In this document: piece by piece, positions 1-9,600 of the stretch
How positions within the stretch are numbered: position 1 is the first letter of the stretch
Layout of the letters: every line of letters starts with the position of its first letter
Assembly (NCBI GenBank): GCA_012518265.1
Contig: JAAYST010000026.1
Coordinates: 1-32,804 of the forward strand
DNA from: Candidatus Methanofrustulum fimipullorum
Lineage (GTDB): Archaea; Halobacteriota; Methanosarcinia; Methanosarcinales; Methanosarcinaceae
DNA length: 32,804 nucleotides
Reading direction: 5' to 3'
Translations under genes and position numbers: made by a program
Notes under the pieces: generated by a model
The model's database searches: none
Told to the model about the DNA's origin: nothing
The model's input: only the letters and a program-made list of their open reading frames with translations

Positions 1-20
1 AAAAAAAATAAAAAAGATAA

Positions 21-30
21 ATTATATAAA
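21..30 (+). promoter_or_regulatory. Likely folD TATA box
   Basis: ATTATATAAA lies about 55 nt before the chosen folD start, so it would give a leader of about 28 nt carrying the GGAG ribosome binding site at 69-72. The surrounding sequence is almost pure A/T, so the assignment is weak. Confidence 0.4.
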
Positions 31-79
31 AATAAAAATATTTTATATTTTTTTGTTGAAATATTTTCGGAGCATTTTT

Positions 80-949
80 ATGTCAAATACAAACGACAGC
101 AAATCAAACATAATTGACGGAAGAGCATTGGCTAAAAAGATCGATGAAAGAACTGCAAAGAAAGCTGAAAAGCTGAAGTCTGAAGGTGTTTTCCCGAAGC
201 TTGTTACTGTTTTGGTAGGAGACGACCCCGCTTCAAAAATGTATGTCAACATGAAACATAAAGCGTGTGAGAGAATCGGAATTTTCTCAGAGGATAAAAT
301 TTTGCCAGAAAGCACAACGGAAGATGAATTGATTCAATTGATTCGAGAATTAAATTCTGACAAAGAAGTCTCAGGGATTTTAGTTCAATTGCCTGTTCCG
401 AAACATATATCTTCTCAAAAAATAATGAATGAGATTGCACCTGAAAAAGACCCTGACGGTTTTCATCCGGTAAATATGGGAAAACTTATGATAGGAGACG
501 AGGGACTCGTTCCATGTACGCCAAAAGGCGTAATTTACATGCTCGATGAGTACGGAATAAATCCTGAAGGAAAAAAAGCCGTAGTCGTCGGACACAGTAA
601 CATTGTAGGAAAACCGATGACTGCAATGCTTTTAAACAGAAATGCAACTGTTGAGACATGCCACATTTTTACAAAAGATTTGAAAGCGGAAACGATTACA
701 GCAGACATTTTAATAGTAGGAGTGGGAGTAAAACATCTGATTACAAAAGACATGGTAAAAGAAGATGCCGTTGTAATCGATATCGGAATCAATAAAGATG
801 AAACCGGAACGCACGGTGATGTAGATTTCGAAAATGTATCCAAAATTGCAAAACTGATTACGCCTGTTCCGGGCGGTGTAGGACCGATGACTATCGCCGT
901 TTTAATGGAACATGTTGTTTTATGTGCTGAAATGCAAATGCAAAAATAA
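80..949 (+). CDS. folD: Bifunctional methylene-tetrahydrofolate dehydrogenase / methenyl-tetrahydrofolate cyclohydrolase
   Basis: FolD interconverts 5,10-methylene-, 5,10-methenyl- and 10-formyl-tetrahydrofolate in the cytoplasm. The product has about 290 residues, the usual size. It shows the family landmarks in order: VLVGDDPAS, YVNMK with the Tyr/Lys pair of the active site, QLPVPKHI, DPDGFHPVN, the NAD(P)-binding loop VVVGHSNIVGKPM (His where Arg is usual) and the C-terminal TPVPGGVGPMT. An in-frame ATG lies 27 nt upstream at 53. The ATG at 80 is preferred because GGAG at 69-72 is well spaced and the family normally begins just before the IIDGRALA-like segment. folP follows after 58 nt, so the two probably serve one folate pathway. 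Methanosarcina is known to use folate beside methanopterin. Identification is near certain; the start is probable. Confidence 0.95.
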   Translation: MSNTNDSKSNIIDGRALAKKIDERTAKKAEKLKSEGVFPKLVTVLVGDDPASKMYVNMKHKACERIGIFSEDKILPESTTEDELIQLIRELNSDKEVSGILVQLPVPKHISSQKIMNEIAPEKDPDGFHPVNMGKLMIGDEGLVPCTPKGVIYMLDEYGINPEGKKAVVVGHSNIVGKPMTAMLLNRNATVETCHIFTKDLKAETITADILIVGVGVKHLITKDMVKEDAVVIDIGINKDETGTHGDVDFENVSKIAKLITPVPGGVGPMTIAVLMEHVVLCAEMQMQK

Positions 950-1007
950 AAAATAAAAAAATCGGTAAATTATAAAAATTATTTCCTGAAGATGAAGGTC
1001 TGAATAG

Positions 1008-1898
1008 ATGATTGAAGACGAAATTAAAAATGCTGTAAAAACAGGAATTAAGAAAACAGGCGTCAGAAATAAAATCTGCGGCCTTTCTGTCGGAATAAAC
1101 GACCCGCCGCATGTTATGGGGATTTTAAACTTGAGTCCTGAGTCTTTTTACAAAAGTTCTGTAAAAGACGAAAACACAATATTAGAAGCCGCATTAAAAA
1201 TGGTGGAAGAAGGTGCTACAATGCTTGATATAGGAGCACGCTCAACTTCGCCATGGGCGCCTGACGTTCCGGTAGACGTTGAAAAAGAAAGGCTTTTTAA
1301 AGCACTTGATGCAATTCGAGGAAATGTCGATTGCGTTATTTCGGTCGATACGATGTATGCCGAAATTGCGGAAGGAGCGCTAAATAGAGGAGCTCACATT
1401 ATAAACGATGAATCGGGCTTAATTGAAGATCCGAATATGGCAAAAGTAATTGCGGATTATGATGCGAGCGCCGTTTTAATGGCAACTGAAAAGGTAAGAG
1501 GCGACCCATTAGGAATGGATGCCGTTATTTCTTCTCTTGAAAAAATTATCGAAAATGCCGTTAATTCAGGAATTGACGAAAACAATATAATATTGGATCC
1601 TGCAATCGGAAAGTGGATTCCGGAAAAGGAACCGTTTTATGATTATGAAGTTTTGGACCGTTTTGAAGAACTAAATGTGTTTAATATGCCGGTTATGATT
1701 GCGATTTCAAGGAAATCGTTTATGAACGACGTTTTGAAAAAACCGGCAGAGAAACGGTTGGCAGGAACACTTGGAGCTACCGCTGTTGCCGTTTACAAAG
1801 GCGGGCGAATTATTCGAGCCCACGATATAAAAGAAACGCTTGATGCCGCAAATATCGCATACACAATAAGTATGAACGAATATAAACGGGAAAAATAA
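1008..1898 (+). CDS. folP: Dihydropteroate synthase (FolP family)
   Basis: This enzyme joins a pterin pyrophosphate to p-aminobenzoate to make dihydropteroate, a folate precursor. The 296-residue product has the TIM-barrel landmarks in divergent form: MGILNLSPESFY (usual GILNVTPDSF), DIGARSTSP (usual DIGGESTRP), SVDT, NDESG, LDPAIGKW, AISRKSF (the SRKSF phosphate and pABA loop) and RAHDI near the C-terminus. About 35 residues precede the barrel. The changed glycines and the shortened LDPGIGFGK segment set it apart from bacterial enzymes, so the exact substrate is less sure than the family. A TATA-like TTATAAAAA lies at 970-978, about 34 nt before the start. The stop overlaps the next ATG by one base, so translation is probably coupled to the Toprim gene. 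Confidence 0.85.
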   Translation: MIEDEIKNAVKTGIKKTGVRNKICGLSVGINDPPHVMGILNLSPESFYKSSVKDENTILEAALKMVEEGATMLDIGARSTSPWAPDVPVDVEKERLFKALDAIRGNVDCVISVDTMYAEIAEGALNRGAHIINDESGLIEDPNMAKVIADYDASAVLMATEKVRGDPLGMDAVISSLEKIIENAVNSGIDENNIILDPAIGKWIPEKEPFYDYEVLDRFEELNVFNMPVMIAISRKSFMNDVLKKPAEKRLAGTLGATAVAVYKGGRIIRAHDIKETLDAANIAYTISMNEYKREK

Positions 1899-2320
1899 TG
1901 AGCGAATTTGTAAGAAAAAAAGAAGCTTATGAAGCAATAATTGAAACTTTGGAAGAAATTCAAAAAAATTTGGATTCGGGCGCAATCGTAGTTGTTGAAG
2001 GTTTAAAAGACGTAAGAGCGCTTAAAACTTACGGAATCAGAGGCGACATAAGAAAATGTGCAAATACTCCGCTTGCCGTATTTTGTGAAACTGCGGCAAG
2101 AAAAAACAAAAAAATTATTTTGTTGACAGATTGGGACGAGGCAGGAAGAATTCGTGCCGGAAAAATGGCGGAATATTTGGAAAGTCTCGGCGCCGATTTT
2201 GATTTGATGTTTAGAAAAAATATAATCCGTTTTTCAAAAAAAAATATATCGGATATAGAAAGTCTCTGCACTTACTTGACGAGATTAAAAAACGATTTGA
2301 TCCAAAATAATATGCTCTGA
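1898..2320 (+). CDS. Small Toprim-domain protein (UPF0292-like)
   Basis: The 140-residue protein consists largely of one Toprim fold. VVVEGLKDVRAL (about residues 28-39) carries the conserved catalytic-type Glu, and LLTDWDEAG (about 73-81) carries the DxD-type metal ligands. The Toprim fold is shared by topoisomerases, primases, OLD nucleases and RecR, but no partner domain is present here. Stand-alone archaeal proteins of this size are annotated UPF0292 and have no established function; a role in nucleic-acid processing is inference. Its ATG overlaps the folP stop (TAATG), so it is almost certainly co-translated with folP. Confidence 0.75.
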   Translation: MSEFVRKKEAYEAIIETLEEIQKNLDSGAIVVVEGLKDVRALKTYGIRGDIRKCANTPLAVFCETAARKNKKIILLTDWDEAGRIRAGKMAEYLESLGADFDLMFRKNIIRFSKKNISDIESLCTYLTRLKNDLIQNNML

Positions 2321-2336
2321 CTTTTTTGGTTTTTTT

Positions 2337-2360
2337 AAGTAATATTTATTACAATTCAAA
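2337..2360 (+). promoter_or_regulatory. Promoter element of the SixA-like gene, copy 1 of a shared 24-bp block
   Basis: AAGTAATATTTA is followed after two bases by ACAATTCAAA. The same 24 bp, with one mismatch, lies before ribC at 2889-2912, and in both cases the block begins exactly 39 nt before the ATG. It contains the likely TATA box (AATATTTAT), so transcripts would start within a few bases of the start codon. Matching sequence and spacing support a real promoter, possibly with a shared regulator. Confidence 0.65.
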
Positions 2361-2375
2361 GCCTAATTGTAACTA

Positions 2376-2855
2376 ATGATAAAAACTGAATTGAAACCCG
2401 TTAAAAAATTGTATTTGCTCAGGCATGCCAAAAGCAGCTGGGAGGACCCTTTTCTAAGAGATTATGACAGACCGCTTAATAAACGGGGCAGAAGACAAGC
2501 TAAGGCTATGGGAAAGTATTTTCAAGAAAAAGGTTTTGACATCGACCTGATACTCTGTTCCGGTGCATTGAGAACGAGACAGACCTTGGAAATTCTTTTA
2601 GAATATTATGACTACGAAGAAGAAATTGAATTTCGTGATGAAATTTATGCCGCTTCGGTTTCTGCTCTGAAAAATTTGATTTTAGAAGCGAATGTGAATT
2701 CTCTTCTAGTAATAGGGCACAATCCGGAATTAAATATGCTGGCCGATGATTTGACCGGAGAATTCCTAACAATGCCTACTTGCCAACTTGCAGTAATCGA
2801 CATGAAAAGCGGCAATTTGGATATATTTATAAGACCTGATGACGGCAGAAAGTAA
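2376..2855 (+). CDS. Histidine phosphatase, SixA-like
   Basis: The 159-residue protein belongs to the histidine phosphatase superfamily. LYLLRHAKSSW (residues 12-22) holds the phospho-accepting His of the RHG/RHA motif, NKRGRRQA the second-shell Arg, SGALRTRQT the next phosphate-binding Arg, and VIGHNPELN the second catalytic His. The short length and the RHAKS signature match the SixA clade, known in bacteria as phosphohistidine phosphatases. The archaeal substrate is unknown. It has its own promoter (2337-2360) that closely matches the ribC promoter. The ATG lies about 26-30 nt after the TATA-like sequence with no ribosome binding site, suggesting a very short leader. Confidence 0.85.
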   Translation: MIKTELKPVKKLYLLRHAKSSWEDPFLRDYDRPLNKRGRRQAKAMGKYFQEKGFDIDLILCSGALRTRQTLEILLEYYDYEEEIEFRDEIYAASVSALKNLILEANVNSLLVIGHNPELNMLADDLTGEFLTMPTCQLAVIDMKSGNLDIFIRPDDGRK

Positions 2856-2888
2856 AAAAACAAAAAAGCAAAAAACAAAACACATTTA

Positions 2889-3392
<504 letters not shown>

Positions 3393-3466
3393 ATATTATA
3401 TAATATGAATATTATAATATAAATATTATACAAATATTAAATATATTAAGATGAATAATTATATAT

Positions 3467-3484
3467 ATATATTAACAATTTAAA
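3467..3484 (+). promoter_or_regulatory. Likely ribH promoter (TATA plus ACAATTTAAA)
   Basis: ATATATTAACAATTTAAA repeats the logic of the ribC and SixA-like promoters (TATA-like run followed by ACAATTYAAA). It lies about 44 nt before the ribH ATG, leaving room for a leader with the GAGTGA ribosome binding site at 3515-3520. The AT-rich surroundings limit confidence. Confidence 0.4.
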
Positions 3485-3527
3485 TTTAAATACATAAAAA
3501 CGGATAAATTAAACGAGTGAAGCATAA

Positions 3528-3932
3528 ATGACAATAAATTTGGGATTTGTAGTTGCTGAATTTAACAGAGACATAACTTATCAGATGGAGATTTTGGGAG
3601 AAGAGCATGCCAAGTTTTTGGGTGCCGATGTTGTCGATAAAATTTATGTGCCGGGTGTTTTTGACATGCCTTTGGCGGTAAGAAAAATGTGTGAAAACGG
3701 CGACATAGATGCTGTTGTTACGATCGGATGCGTAATTGAAGGGGCGACAAACCACGATGAAGTCGTTGTTGCTCAAGTGACAAGAAAGATTACGGACTTG
3801 GCGCTTGATTACGGAAAACCGGTAACTCTCGGAATTTCGGGCCCTAAAATGACAAGAATGCAGGCGATGGAAAGAATTGATTATTCAAAAAGAGCTGTAG
3901 AAGCGGCTGTAAAATTGGTCCAAAGATTGTAA
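3528..3932 (+). CDS. ribH: 6,7-dimethyl-8-ribityllumazine synthase
   Basis: The enzyme condenses 5-amino-6-ribitylaminouracil with 3,4-dihydroxy-2-butanone 4-phosphate, the penultimate step of riboflavin synthesis, and family members usually form pentamers or icosahedral shells. The 134-residue product shows VVAEFNRDIT (substrate-binding N-terminus), VPGVFDMPLAVRK (family VPGAFELPLA), GCVIEGATNHDEVV with the general-acid His, and LGISG. Asn-His-Asp-Glu replaces the more usual Thr-His-Phe/Tyr-Asp, a modest variation. GAGTGA ends 7 nt before the ATG. Its product is the substrate of the upstream ribC enzyme, and ribB elsewhere in the window makes its butanone substrate. Confidence 0.93.
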   Translation: MTINLGFVVAEFNRDITYQMEILGEEHAKFLGADVVDKIYVPGVFDMPLAVRKMCENGDIDAVVTIGCVIEGATNHDEVVVAQVTRKITDLALDYGKPVTLGISGPKMTRMQAMERIDYSKRAVEAAVKLVQRL

Positions 3933-3969
3933 TTTTATTTGTTTTAATGTTTTAAAAAGGATGAGTAAT

Positions 3970-5130
3970 ATGTCGTTTGGTCTTAACGAAATTTTATCCA
4001 AAAGAATACTGAAAATTGAAGATTCTTCTACTATAAAATATTCGAACAGAGCAAAACAAAAAAAGCTTGCAGGGTACGATGTCATTGATTTTACGCTCGG
4101 CGAGCCCGATTTTGACACGCCTGAAAATATAAAACAGGCAACAATTAAATCATTGAATCGAGGGGATACGCATTATTCGGCGGGCCCCGGTATTTTGGAA
4201 CTGCGAGAAGAGCTAAGCGAGAAACTCGTTCGTGAAAATAATATCGACACGATTGCACAAAATATAATTGTAACGCCGGGCGCAAAACAGGCCATTTTGA
4301 CAATTATGATGGTTTTAATCGAAAAGGGTGATGAAGTTATTATTTTTGACCCGTCTTGGGTTTCATATGAGGCGTGTATAAAACTTGCCGGCGGAAAGCC
4401 TGTGCGTGTTCCGACAGACCCTGAATACGGATTTAAACCTGTTAACCTTTCCGAGTATATTACTCCTAAAACTAAAATGATTATTTTAAATTCGCCGTCA
4501 AACCCGACCGGTGCGGTATACGGAAAAAGCATTTTACAAGAAATTGCTGATATTTCAATCGATAATGATATTTTTGTTTTGGCCGACGAAATTTATGAAA
4601 AAATTATTTATGACAATAAACACATAAGTATAGGCTCTTTTCCGGGAATGGAAAATTTAACCTTTACCGTAAACGGTTTTTCAAAAGCTTATGCGATGAC
4701 GGGCTGGAGAATCGGATATATGAACGCACCCGATTATTTGGTAAAACCGATTTTAAAATATCAAAGCCATTCCATAAGTAATGTGAATACATTTATCCAA
4801 TACGGTGCGCTTGAAGCTATAAAAGGCCCGCAAAACGAACGCGACAATATGATTGCGGAGTTTAGAGAAAGAAGAGACATTTTAGTCGAGGGGCTCAACA
4901 AATTGGGCTTTAAATGTGATGTGCCCCAAGGCGCATTTTACGCATACCCCGATGTAAGCGAATACGGAACGGGCGAACAAGTTACAGACGCTTTGCTCGA
5001 AGAAGCCGATATTGCGGTAATTCCGGGAATCGGATTCGGAAAATCCGGAAAATACCATATAAGAATTTCATATGCGTCATCCGTAAGCAGAATAAAAGAA
5101 GCACTTCTGAGAATGGACAGCTTGCTCTGA
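3970..5130 (+). CDS. Class I/II (aspartate-type) PLP aminotransferase
   Basis: A fold-type I aminotransferase that moves an amino group between an amino acid and a 2-oxo acid. The 386-residue product has DFTLGEPDFDTP, NSPSNPTGAVY (cofactor ring contacts), LADEIYEKI (Asp to pyridine nitrogen, Tyr to O3'), NGFSKAYAMTGWRIGY with the PLP-binding Lys, and RISYASS with the substrate carboxylate Arg. This is the AspC-Iγ type common in archaea and thermophiles, so aspartate is the likeliest donor, but related enzymes use other amino acids. A first ATG at 3961 touches the AAAAAGG ribosome binding site (3954-3960). The ATG at 3970 is correctly spaced and begins MSFGL, so it is preferred. A strong hairpin follows the stop. 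Confidence 0.85.
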   Translation: MSFGLNEILSKRILKIEDSSTIKYSNRAKQKKLAGYDVIDFTLGEPDFDTPENIKQATIKSLNRGDTHYSAGPGILELREELSEKLVRENNIDTIAQNIIVTPGAKQAILTIMMVLIEKGDEVIIFDPSWVSYEACIKLAGGKPVRVPTDPEYGFKPVNLSEYITPKTKMIILNSPSNPTGAVYGKSILQEIADISIDNDIFVLADEIYEKIIYDNKHISIGSFPGMENLTFTVNGFSKAYAMTGWRIGYMNAPDYLVKPILKYQSHSISNVNTFIQYGALEAIKGPQNERDNMIAEFRERRDILVEGLNKLGFKCDVPQGAFYAYPDVSEYGTGEQVTDALLEEADIAVIPGIGFGKSGKYHIRISYASSVSRIKEALLRMDSLL

Positions 5131-5156
5131 TTTTTTAATTAAATGTGATTTAAATT

Positions 5157-5191
5157 TGCTCTGTTGCCGAGGTTCCCTCGGCAACAGAGCA
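5157..5191. terminator. Perfect 16-bp hairpin between convergent genes
   Basis: TGCTCTGTTGCCGAGG and its exact reverse complement are separated by the 3-base loop TTC. It sits between the convergent ends of the aminotransferase gene and mtxX and is far richer in G/C than its surroundings. It could stop or stabilise transcripts from both sides. A canonical T-run does not directly follow on either strand, so termination is inferred from position and stability. Confidence 0.6.
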
Positions 5192-5236
5192 TGAAAAAGC
5201 AAAATGCAAAAAAATACTTTTTATTTTAATATTTTT

Positions 5237-6088
5237 TTACGGTTTTTTTGAAAGTGCGCTTGCGACCATTATTGCTTTTGTGAAATTTCCGTAAGACCTT
5301 GACGTGTCTACGAATATGTGGCGGTCCATAAGCATTGGTGCGCCTAGCCCTGTTCCGCCTCCCAAAAATACTAAAGAGCGGAATATTAAATTTCCGGAAA
5401 TTCCGTTTGGAGCCAAAACAAAATTTGATTTTTCGATTGCGCTTTGAACGTCGTGTCCGTAAAATCTGAATTTTATATTTTTGTCTTTCATTTCTTCTTT
5501 TATTTTTAAAAATTCAGAGTCGTCAAATTCATCTTCCGAGAGAATTCCGATGCAGGGGCTTACTCCGAAACGACGAAGAAATGTTGCCCCAAGACATATG
5601 AATTGCAATTTGTCTTCAAAAGTTGCGCCTTCGTCAATTCCTACAGGTGCTAAAAAAAACGGCTTTCCGTAACCGCTTATTAAAAGTGCAAGTCTATGAA
5701 GATTTTGTACATTGCATGTTTCTTTAATGCAACTTAAAACGTCCGAGGCTTTTGATTTTCCGCGAATTGCGGCATCTACTTTATCGGTTACGAGCAAATT
5801 GACGATGTCTTTTTCAGGCTCGTTTGTATCGTAAATTTCAAAAGGCAATAAATCGCTTTCAATGACAGATTCCGGATAAACGGACAAAGACGCTTTTTTA
5901 ATCTCTTCTTCATTTCCAACCAAAACCAAATCGGCATAGCCTAAATCGATTGCATTTTTTATACACTGAATAGTTTTTTCATTGGGATTTCTAACACCCA
6001 TTGCAACTTTTGAGTGCTTCGAAACAGCTCTTTTTTCGATTTGATCCAAAAAAATATTCAAATCTTCAGGATTGGGCTTTTCAACCAT
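5237..6088 (-). CDS. mtxX: Methanogenesis marker protein 4, MtxX
   Basis: MtxX belongs to the phosphate acetyl/butyryl-transferase-like fold and is found almost only in methanogens and relatives. It was named as a putative methyltransferase component of methyl-coenzyme M metabolism, but its reaction is not established. The 283-residue product shows VAMGVRNPNEKTIQCI near the N-terminus, LVLVGNEEEI, VDAAIRGKSKASDVL, LAPVGIDEGAT, GILSEDEFDD and the Gly-rich GGGTGLGAPML near the C-terminus, all in the family's order. A GAGGA ribosome binding site lies just before the ATG at 6088. It is the last gene of a long minus-strand run that ends against the hairpin at 5157-5191. The AT-rich gap upstream (6089-6191) has short AATAAAGATT repeats. 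Confidence 0.9.
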   Translation of the reverse strand: MVEKPNPEDLNIFLDQIEKRAVSKHSKVAMGVRNPNEKTIQCIKNAIDLGYADLVLVGNEEEIKKASLSVYPESVIESDLLPFEIYDTNEPEKDIVNLLVTDKVDAAIRGKSKASDVLSCIKETCNVQNLHRLALLISGYGKPFFLAPVGIDEGATFEDKLQFICLGATFLRRFGVSPCIGILSEDEFDDSEFLKIKEEMKDKNIKFRFYGHDVQSAIEKSNFVLAPNGISGNLIFRSLVFLGGGTGLGAPMLMDRHIFVDTSRSYGNFTKAIMVASALSKKP

Positions 6089-6191
6089 TTAATTCCTCAT
6101 AACAAAAAAATAATAAAAATAATAAAGATTAATAAAAAATAATAAAGATTAATAAAAATTAATAAAAATCAAAATAAAATAAAATTATAAA

Positions 6192-6599
6192 TTACTTTTG
6201 ATTTTCATAAAAATCGTATAAAAACGAACAAAGTTCGGGTGATAAATTAAATTTATCTTCGATTTGTGAAATAATATATTTGCGGTCTTTTTCATTTTGT
6301 TTCATATTAGAAATCATTTCGTTTACTTCTTTTAATTCAAAATTAGGATTTATATCTTTTCTGTAGCCCCAAAGATTTCCTTTTATCAATTTTATATTAT
6401 TCATAGTCAGAAACATTTTAATCGCTGACGATATGTTTTTTATGAATGAATCGGGCATTTGAATCGCAATTAAACCCGGAGATTTCGAATAAACAGTCAT
6501 TATATCTTTTGCTGTCGGGCGAAACGAAAAATGAACTATTTTTTCGTCCGGTTTTAAATATGAAATTTCGTCGGATGAACTTAAAACTAAAATGTGCAT
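6192..6599 (-). CDS. DUF1699-family protein
   Basis: A small soluble protein of about 135 residues that I match from memory to DUF1699, a family seen mainly in Methanosarcinales and without known function. Supporting motifs are the start MHILVLSSSDEI, the central EKIVHFSFRPTAKDI, LIAIQMPDSFIKNIS, and LIKGNLWGYRKDIN. There is no signal peptide, membrane segment or metal-binding cluster. An upstream in-frame ATG at 6617 would add six residues and would suit a leaderless transcript from a TATA-like TTTTATAT at about 6640-6647. The ATG at 6599 matches the family start better and has GGCGG before it. It lies between the U32 gene and mtxX in the same direction. Confidence 0.65.
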   Translation of the reverse strand: MHILVLSSSDEISYLKPDEKIVHFSFRPTAKDIMTVYSKSPGLIAIQMPDSFIKNISSAIKMFLTMNNIKLIKGNLWGYRKDINPNFELKEVNEMISNMKQNEKDRKYIISQIEDKFNLSPELCSFLYDFYENQK

Positions 6600-6640
6600 A
6601 ATAAATGAAACCGCCATAAAAAATTATAAACAAATTGAAA

Positions 6641-6680
6641 TATAAAATAACAACCAGAAATATAAAACAACAACCATTAT
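6641..6680. repeat. 20-bp tandem repeat at the 3' end of the U32 gene
   Basis: TATAAAATAACAACCAGAAA (6641-6660) is followed directly by a second copy, TATAAAACAACAACCAT, which runs into the U32 stop codon (6677-6679) and another TATAAAAC. The repeat therefore abuts the end of the coding region. Confidence 0.7.
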
Positions 6681-9600
6681 AAAACTGTTCTCATATACAT
6701 TCCTTTTGTACTGTTTTTGTAGTATTTTTCCATATCATATTTTTCGTACAAATCTTCGAGATTTCCTGCTATTGCATTTCTGTAAATATATAATAAGTTT
6801 TCGATATCTTCAGGACTAAAACCGAATCCTTCGATTTTGAAATTTCGAATTCCGGCATCGTATATGTCTTCCGCAAAATCTATGGTGTTTAAAATTTTGG
6901 AGTTAAATACATGATTTCTTCCAAATTCGTCAACAAGTACGGGAAACATAAAACCTTTTGAATCTTTTAATGCATAAAAAATATTGTTATTATTAGAATT
7001 TTTATTGTTATTATTAGAATCGTTATTATCGATTATGTCGATTGCGTCAATTTCGTTTATTGTTAATGTTTGAATTAACGGATGTTCCGTTATCATTATT
7101 TGAATTAAACCGTGGATTAAGCATTCCGATTGAATTCTTTTTCCATAATTTTCGATGCATGAATTTGTGTATTCGTTTATATCTTCGAGTGACATTTCGG
7201 GCGACAATGATACGCAGTTTGCACCGGACTCAAAAATAAGGAAAGCCGCGTTTGAATTGAATATATTAAATGAAAAATCGGATATTATTTCAAATTTGCC
7301 GGAATTACCGGAACTGGCGGAATTACCGGAACTGCCGGAATTATCGGAACTATCGAAACTGCCGGAATTATCGGAACTATCGAAACTGCCGGAATTACCG
7401 GAACTATCGAAAACCGTTTCGCATAACAATTCAAGCATTCCCGGATTTGTCGCGACAAATCCGCCGATTTCATATTCAACGAGTTTCAATATTTGAGATT
7501 TTATTAAATCGAAGTCCGCATCTTTCGTGATTTGAGAAAAAGTATAAAAAATACGTGATTTTTCGGAATTTACAATTTTTTCAGTTTCAAGCAAATTACA
7601 TATTTCATCGAAATTTAAACCGTAAACGAAACCGCCGGGTGAAGATTTAAAAGTATTTCCGCCGACATAAATTCGATCGGCACCTGCATTAATTGCGGAA
7701 AACAACGCATCTTTTGAATAAACAGATATAGAAAGTTTAAACTCGTCTTCTGATTTGATGTCTTTTTTAATTTTTGTATCAGTTTCTTTGTTTGATTCTA
7801 TTTCAATTTCGATTTCTTTGTTTGATTCGATTTCAGTTTCGATTTCTTTGTTTAATTCGATTTCAGTTTCGATTTCTTTGTTTGATTTGATTTCAGTTTC
7901 AACTTCGTTAAAACTGCTATTTGAAATATTTCTTTTAAACGAGTTTATAAAAGCATTTAAAAGTGATGTTAGTGCATCGTTTCTTAATCCTTTCAATACT
8001 CCAAGCGGAATGAAAACATCGTTTTCGAGTTCGATTTCTACATTTTTCGGTTCGAAAAATGTAGTTCCAAGACCGGTTAAAACATTGTATGCCTGTTCTT
8101 TTTTAAACGGATTTTTTTGTGATTTTTCTACTGTGAAATCGGATATTTCTATAATTTCATGAGTTTGTTTTATTTTGTTTCGTTCGTCTTTTTCGTTTTT
8201 TAAAGTAAGTGTAAGTTTTTCTCCTTTTTTTGCCTTAAGTTTAAATGATACGGGAATTTTAAAAGGAAAAGCTCCGACTGCTTGTGCAAATTCCGCGGAA
8301 TTTGCACAATTTTCGACTAATTCTTTTATTTCTTCATCAGATTGAAGAGGCATTTTTTCTTCAATTTCTCTATGAAGTTTTTCATCCGATGTTATGTATA
8401 AAATATCTCCTGCTTTAGGACTTCTTTCACTACTGAAAAGCGATGCGGCCGGAATTGAAACTGTTTCGCCTGCTTTGACATAATCGGTGATTCTGTTGTT
8501 TGAAAACATTTTTCGAACTGTAAAGCCTGCTCTCGGGTCGTTTAAATTTTTTGTGTCCTTTGAATTTTTTGTACCGGATTTTACATTTCCGATTGAAATT
8601 CCGTCGCCTGCAGACAAATCAGAATTTAAAAGAACTGATACTTCACGCCTTTTAAAATCTACATCTTTTACAACGCCTGCTTTAAAGCCTCTGTTGTACG
8701 GAAGCCTTCTGCTCATTAATTCATTTCCCGGATTTTTAATAAAATAACCGTCGGTAAAGCCTCTGTTAAACAGTTTTTCAAGCGTTTCGTCGTTTTCTTT
8801 TGTAACAATTTCGGAAGAATTTTCAAAATAAGAATCGATAATTTCACGATAAGTTTTAACAACTCCGCCTACGTATTCGTATCTTTTCATACGGCCTTCG
8901 ATTTTAAAAGAGTCGACTCCAATTTCAATTAGATTTTTTAGCGACTTTGTCGCATTCAAATCTTTAGGACTCAAAAGATATTTCCCGTCAGTTTTTACAG
9001 ATGCCGAAACCGAATTAAAAGAATCGGAAGAATCAAAAGAATTGAAAGAATTGGAAGAATTAAAAGAATCGGAAGAGTTGGAAAAGTCGGAAAAATAGAA
9101 AAAGTCCGAGAAATTTGAGAAATTTGAAAATTTGATTAAGTCATATTTTTTTCGACAGGGTTGTGCGCATTTTCCTCGATTTCCGCTTCGGCCGCCTGCA
9201 AAACTGCTGAATTGACATTGTCCGGAATAAGAAATGCATAAAGCGCCGTGGATAAACGTTTCAATTTCAATTCCTGTCTTTTCTTTTAAAGTTTTCAGTT
9301 CCGATATATCCAGTTCTCTTGCCGGAATGACCCGTTTTATTCCGTATTTTTTAAGAAATTCCACATGTTTTGAATTGTGAACTGTCATTTGAGTGCTTGC
9401 GTGAAGCGGAATTTCGGGGAATTTTTCCCTGAGCAAATATAAAAGTCCTAAATCTTGAATAATTATGGCGTCTGCTCCCGCTTCGTATATGAATTTTACA
9501 GTTTCTAGAACTTCATCAAATTCGGAATCTCGAAAAAGAGTGTTGACTGTAACATTTACGGAAACACCGAATATGTGAGCGTAATCGATTACGAGAATCA

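Noticed and set aside
7155-7530. Plus-strand frames rich in Glu-Leu-Pro or Arg-Asn-Tyr
   Set aside because: They lie opposite the Ser/Gly/Asn repeat of the U32 gene and are by-products of repeats whose unit length is a multiple of three.
9002-9136. Frameshift or stop in the U32 gene at the Ser-rich insert
   Set aside because: The minus-strand frame stays open through the insert and conserved motifs continue in the same frame on both sides.
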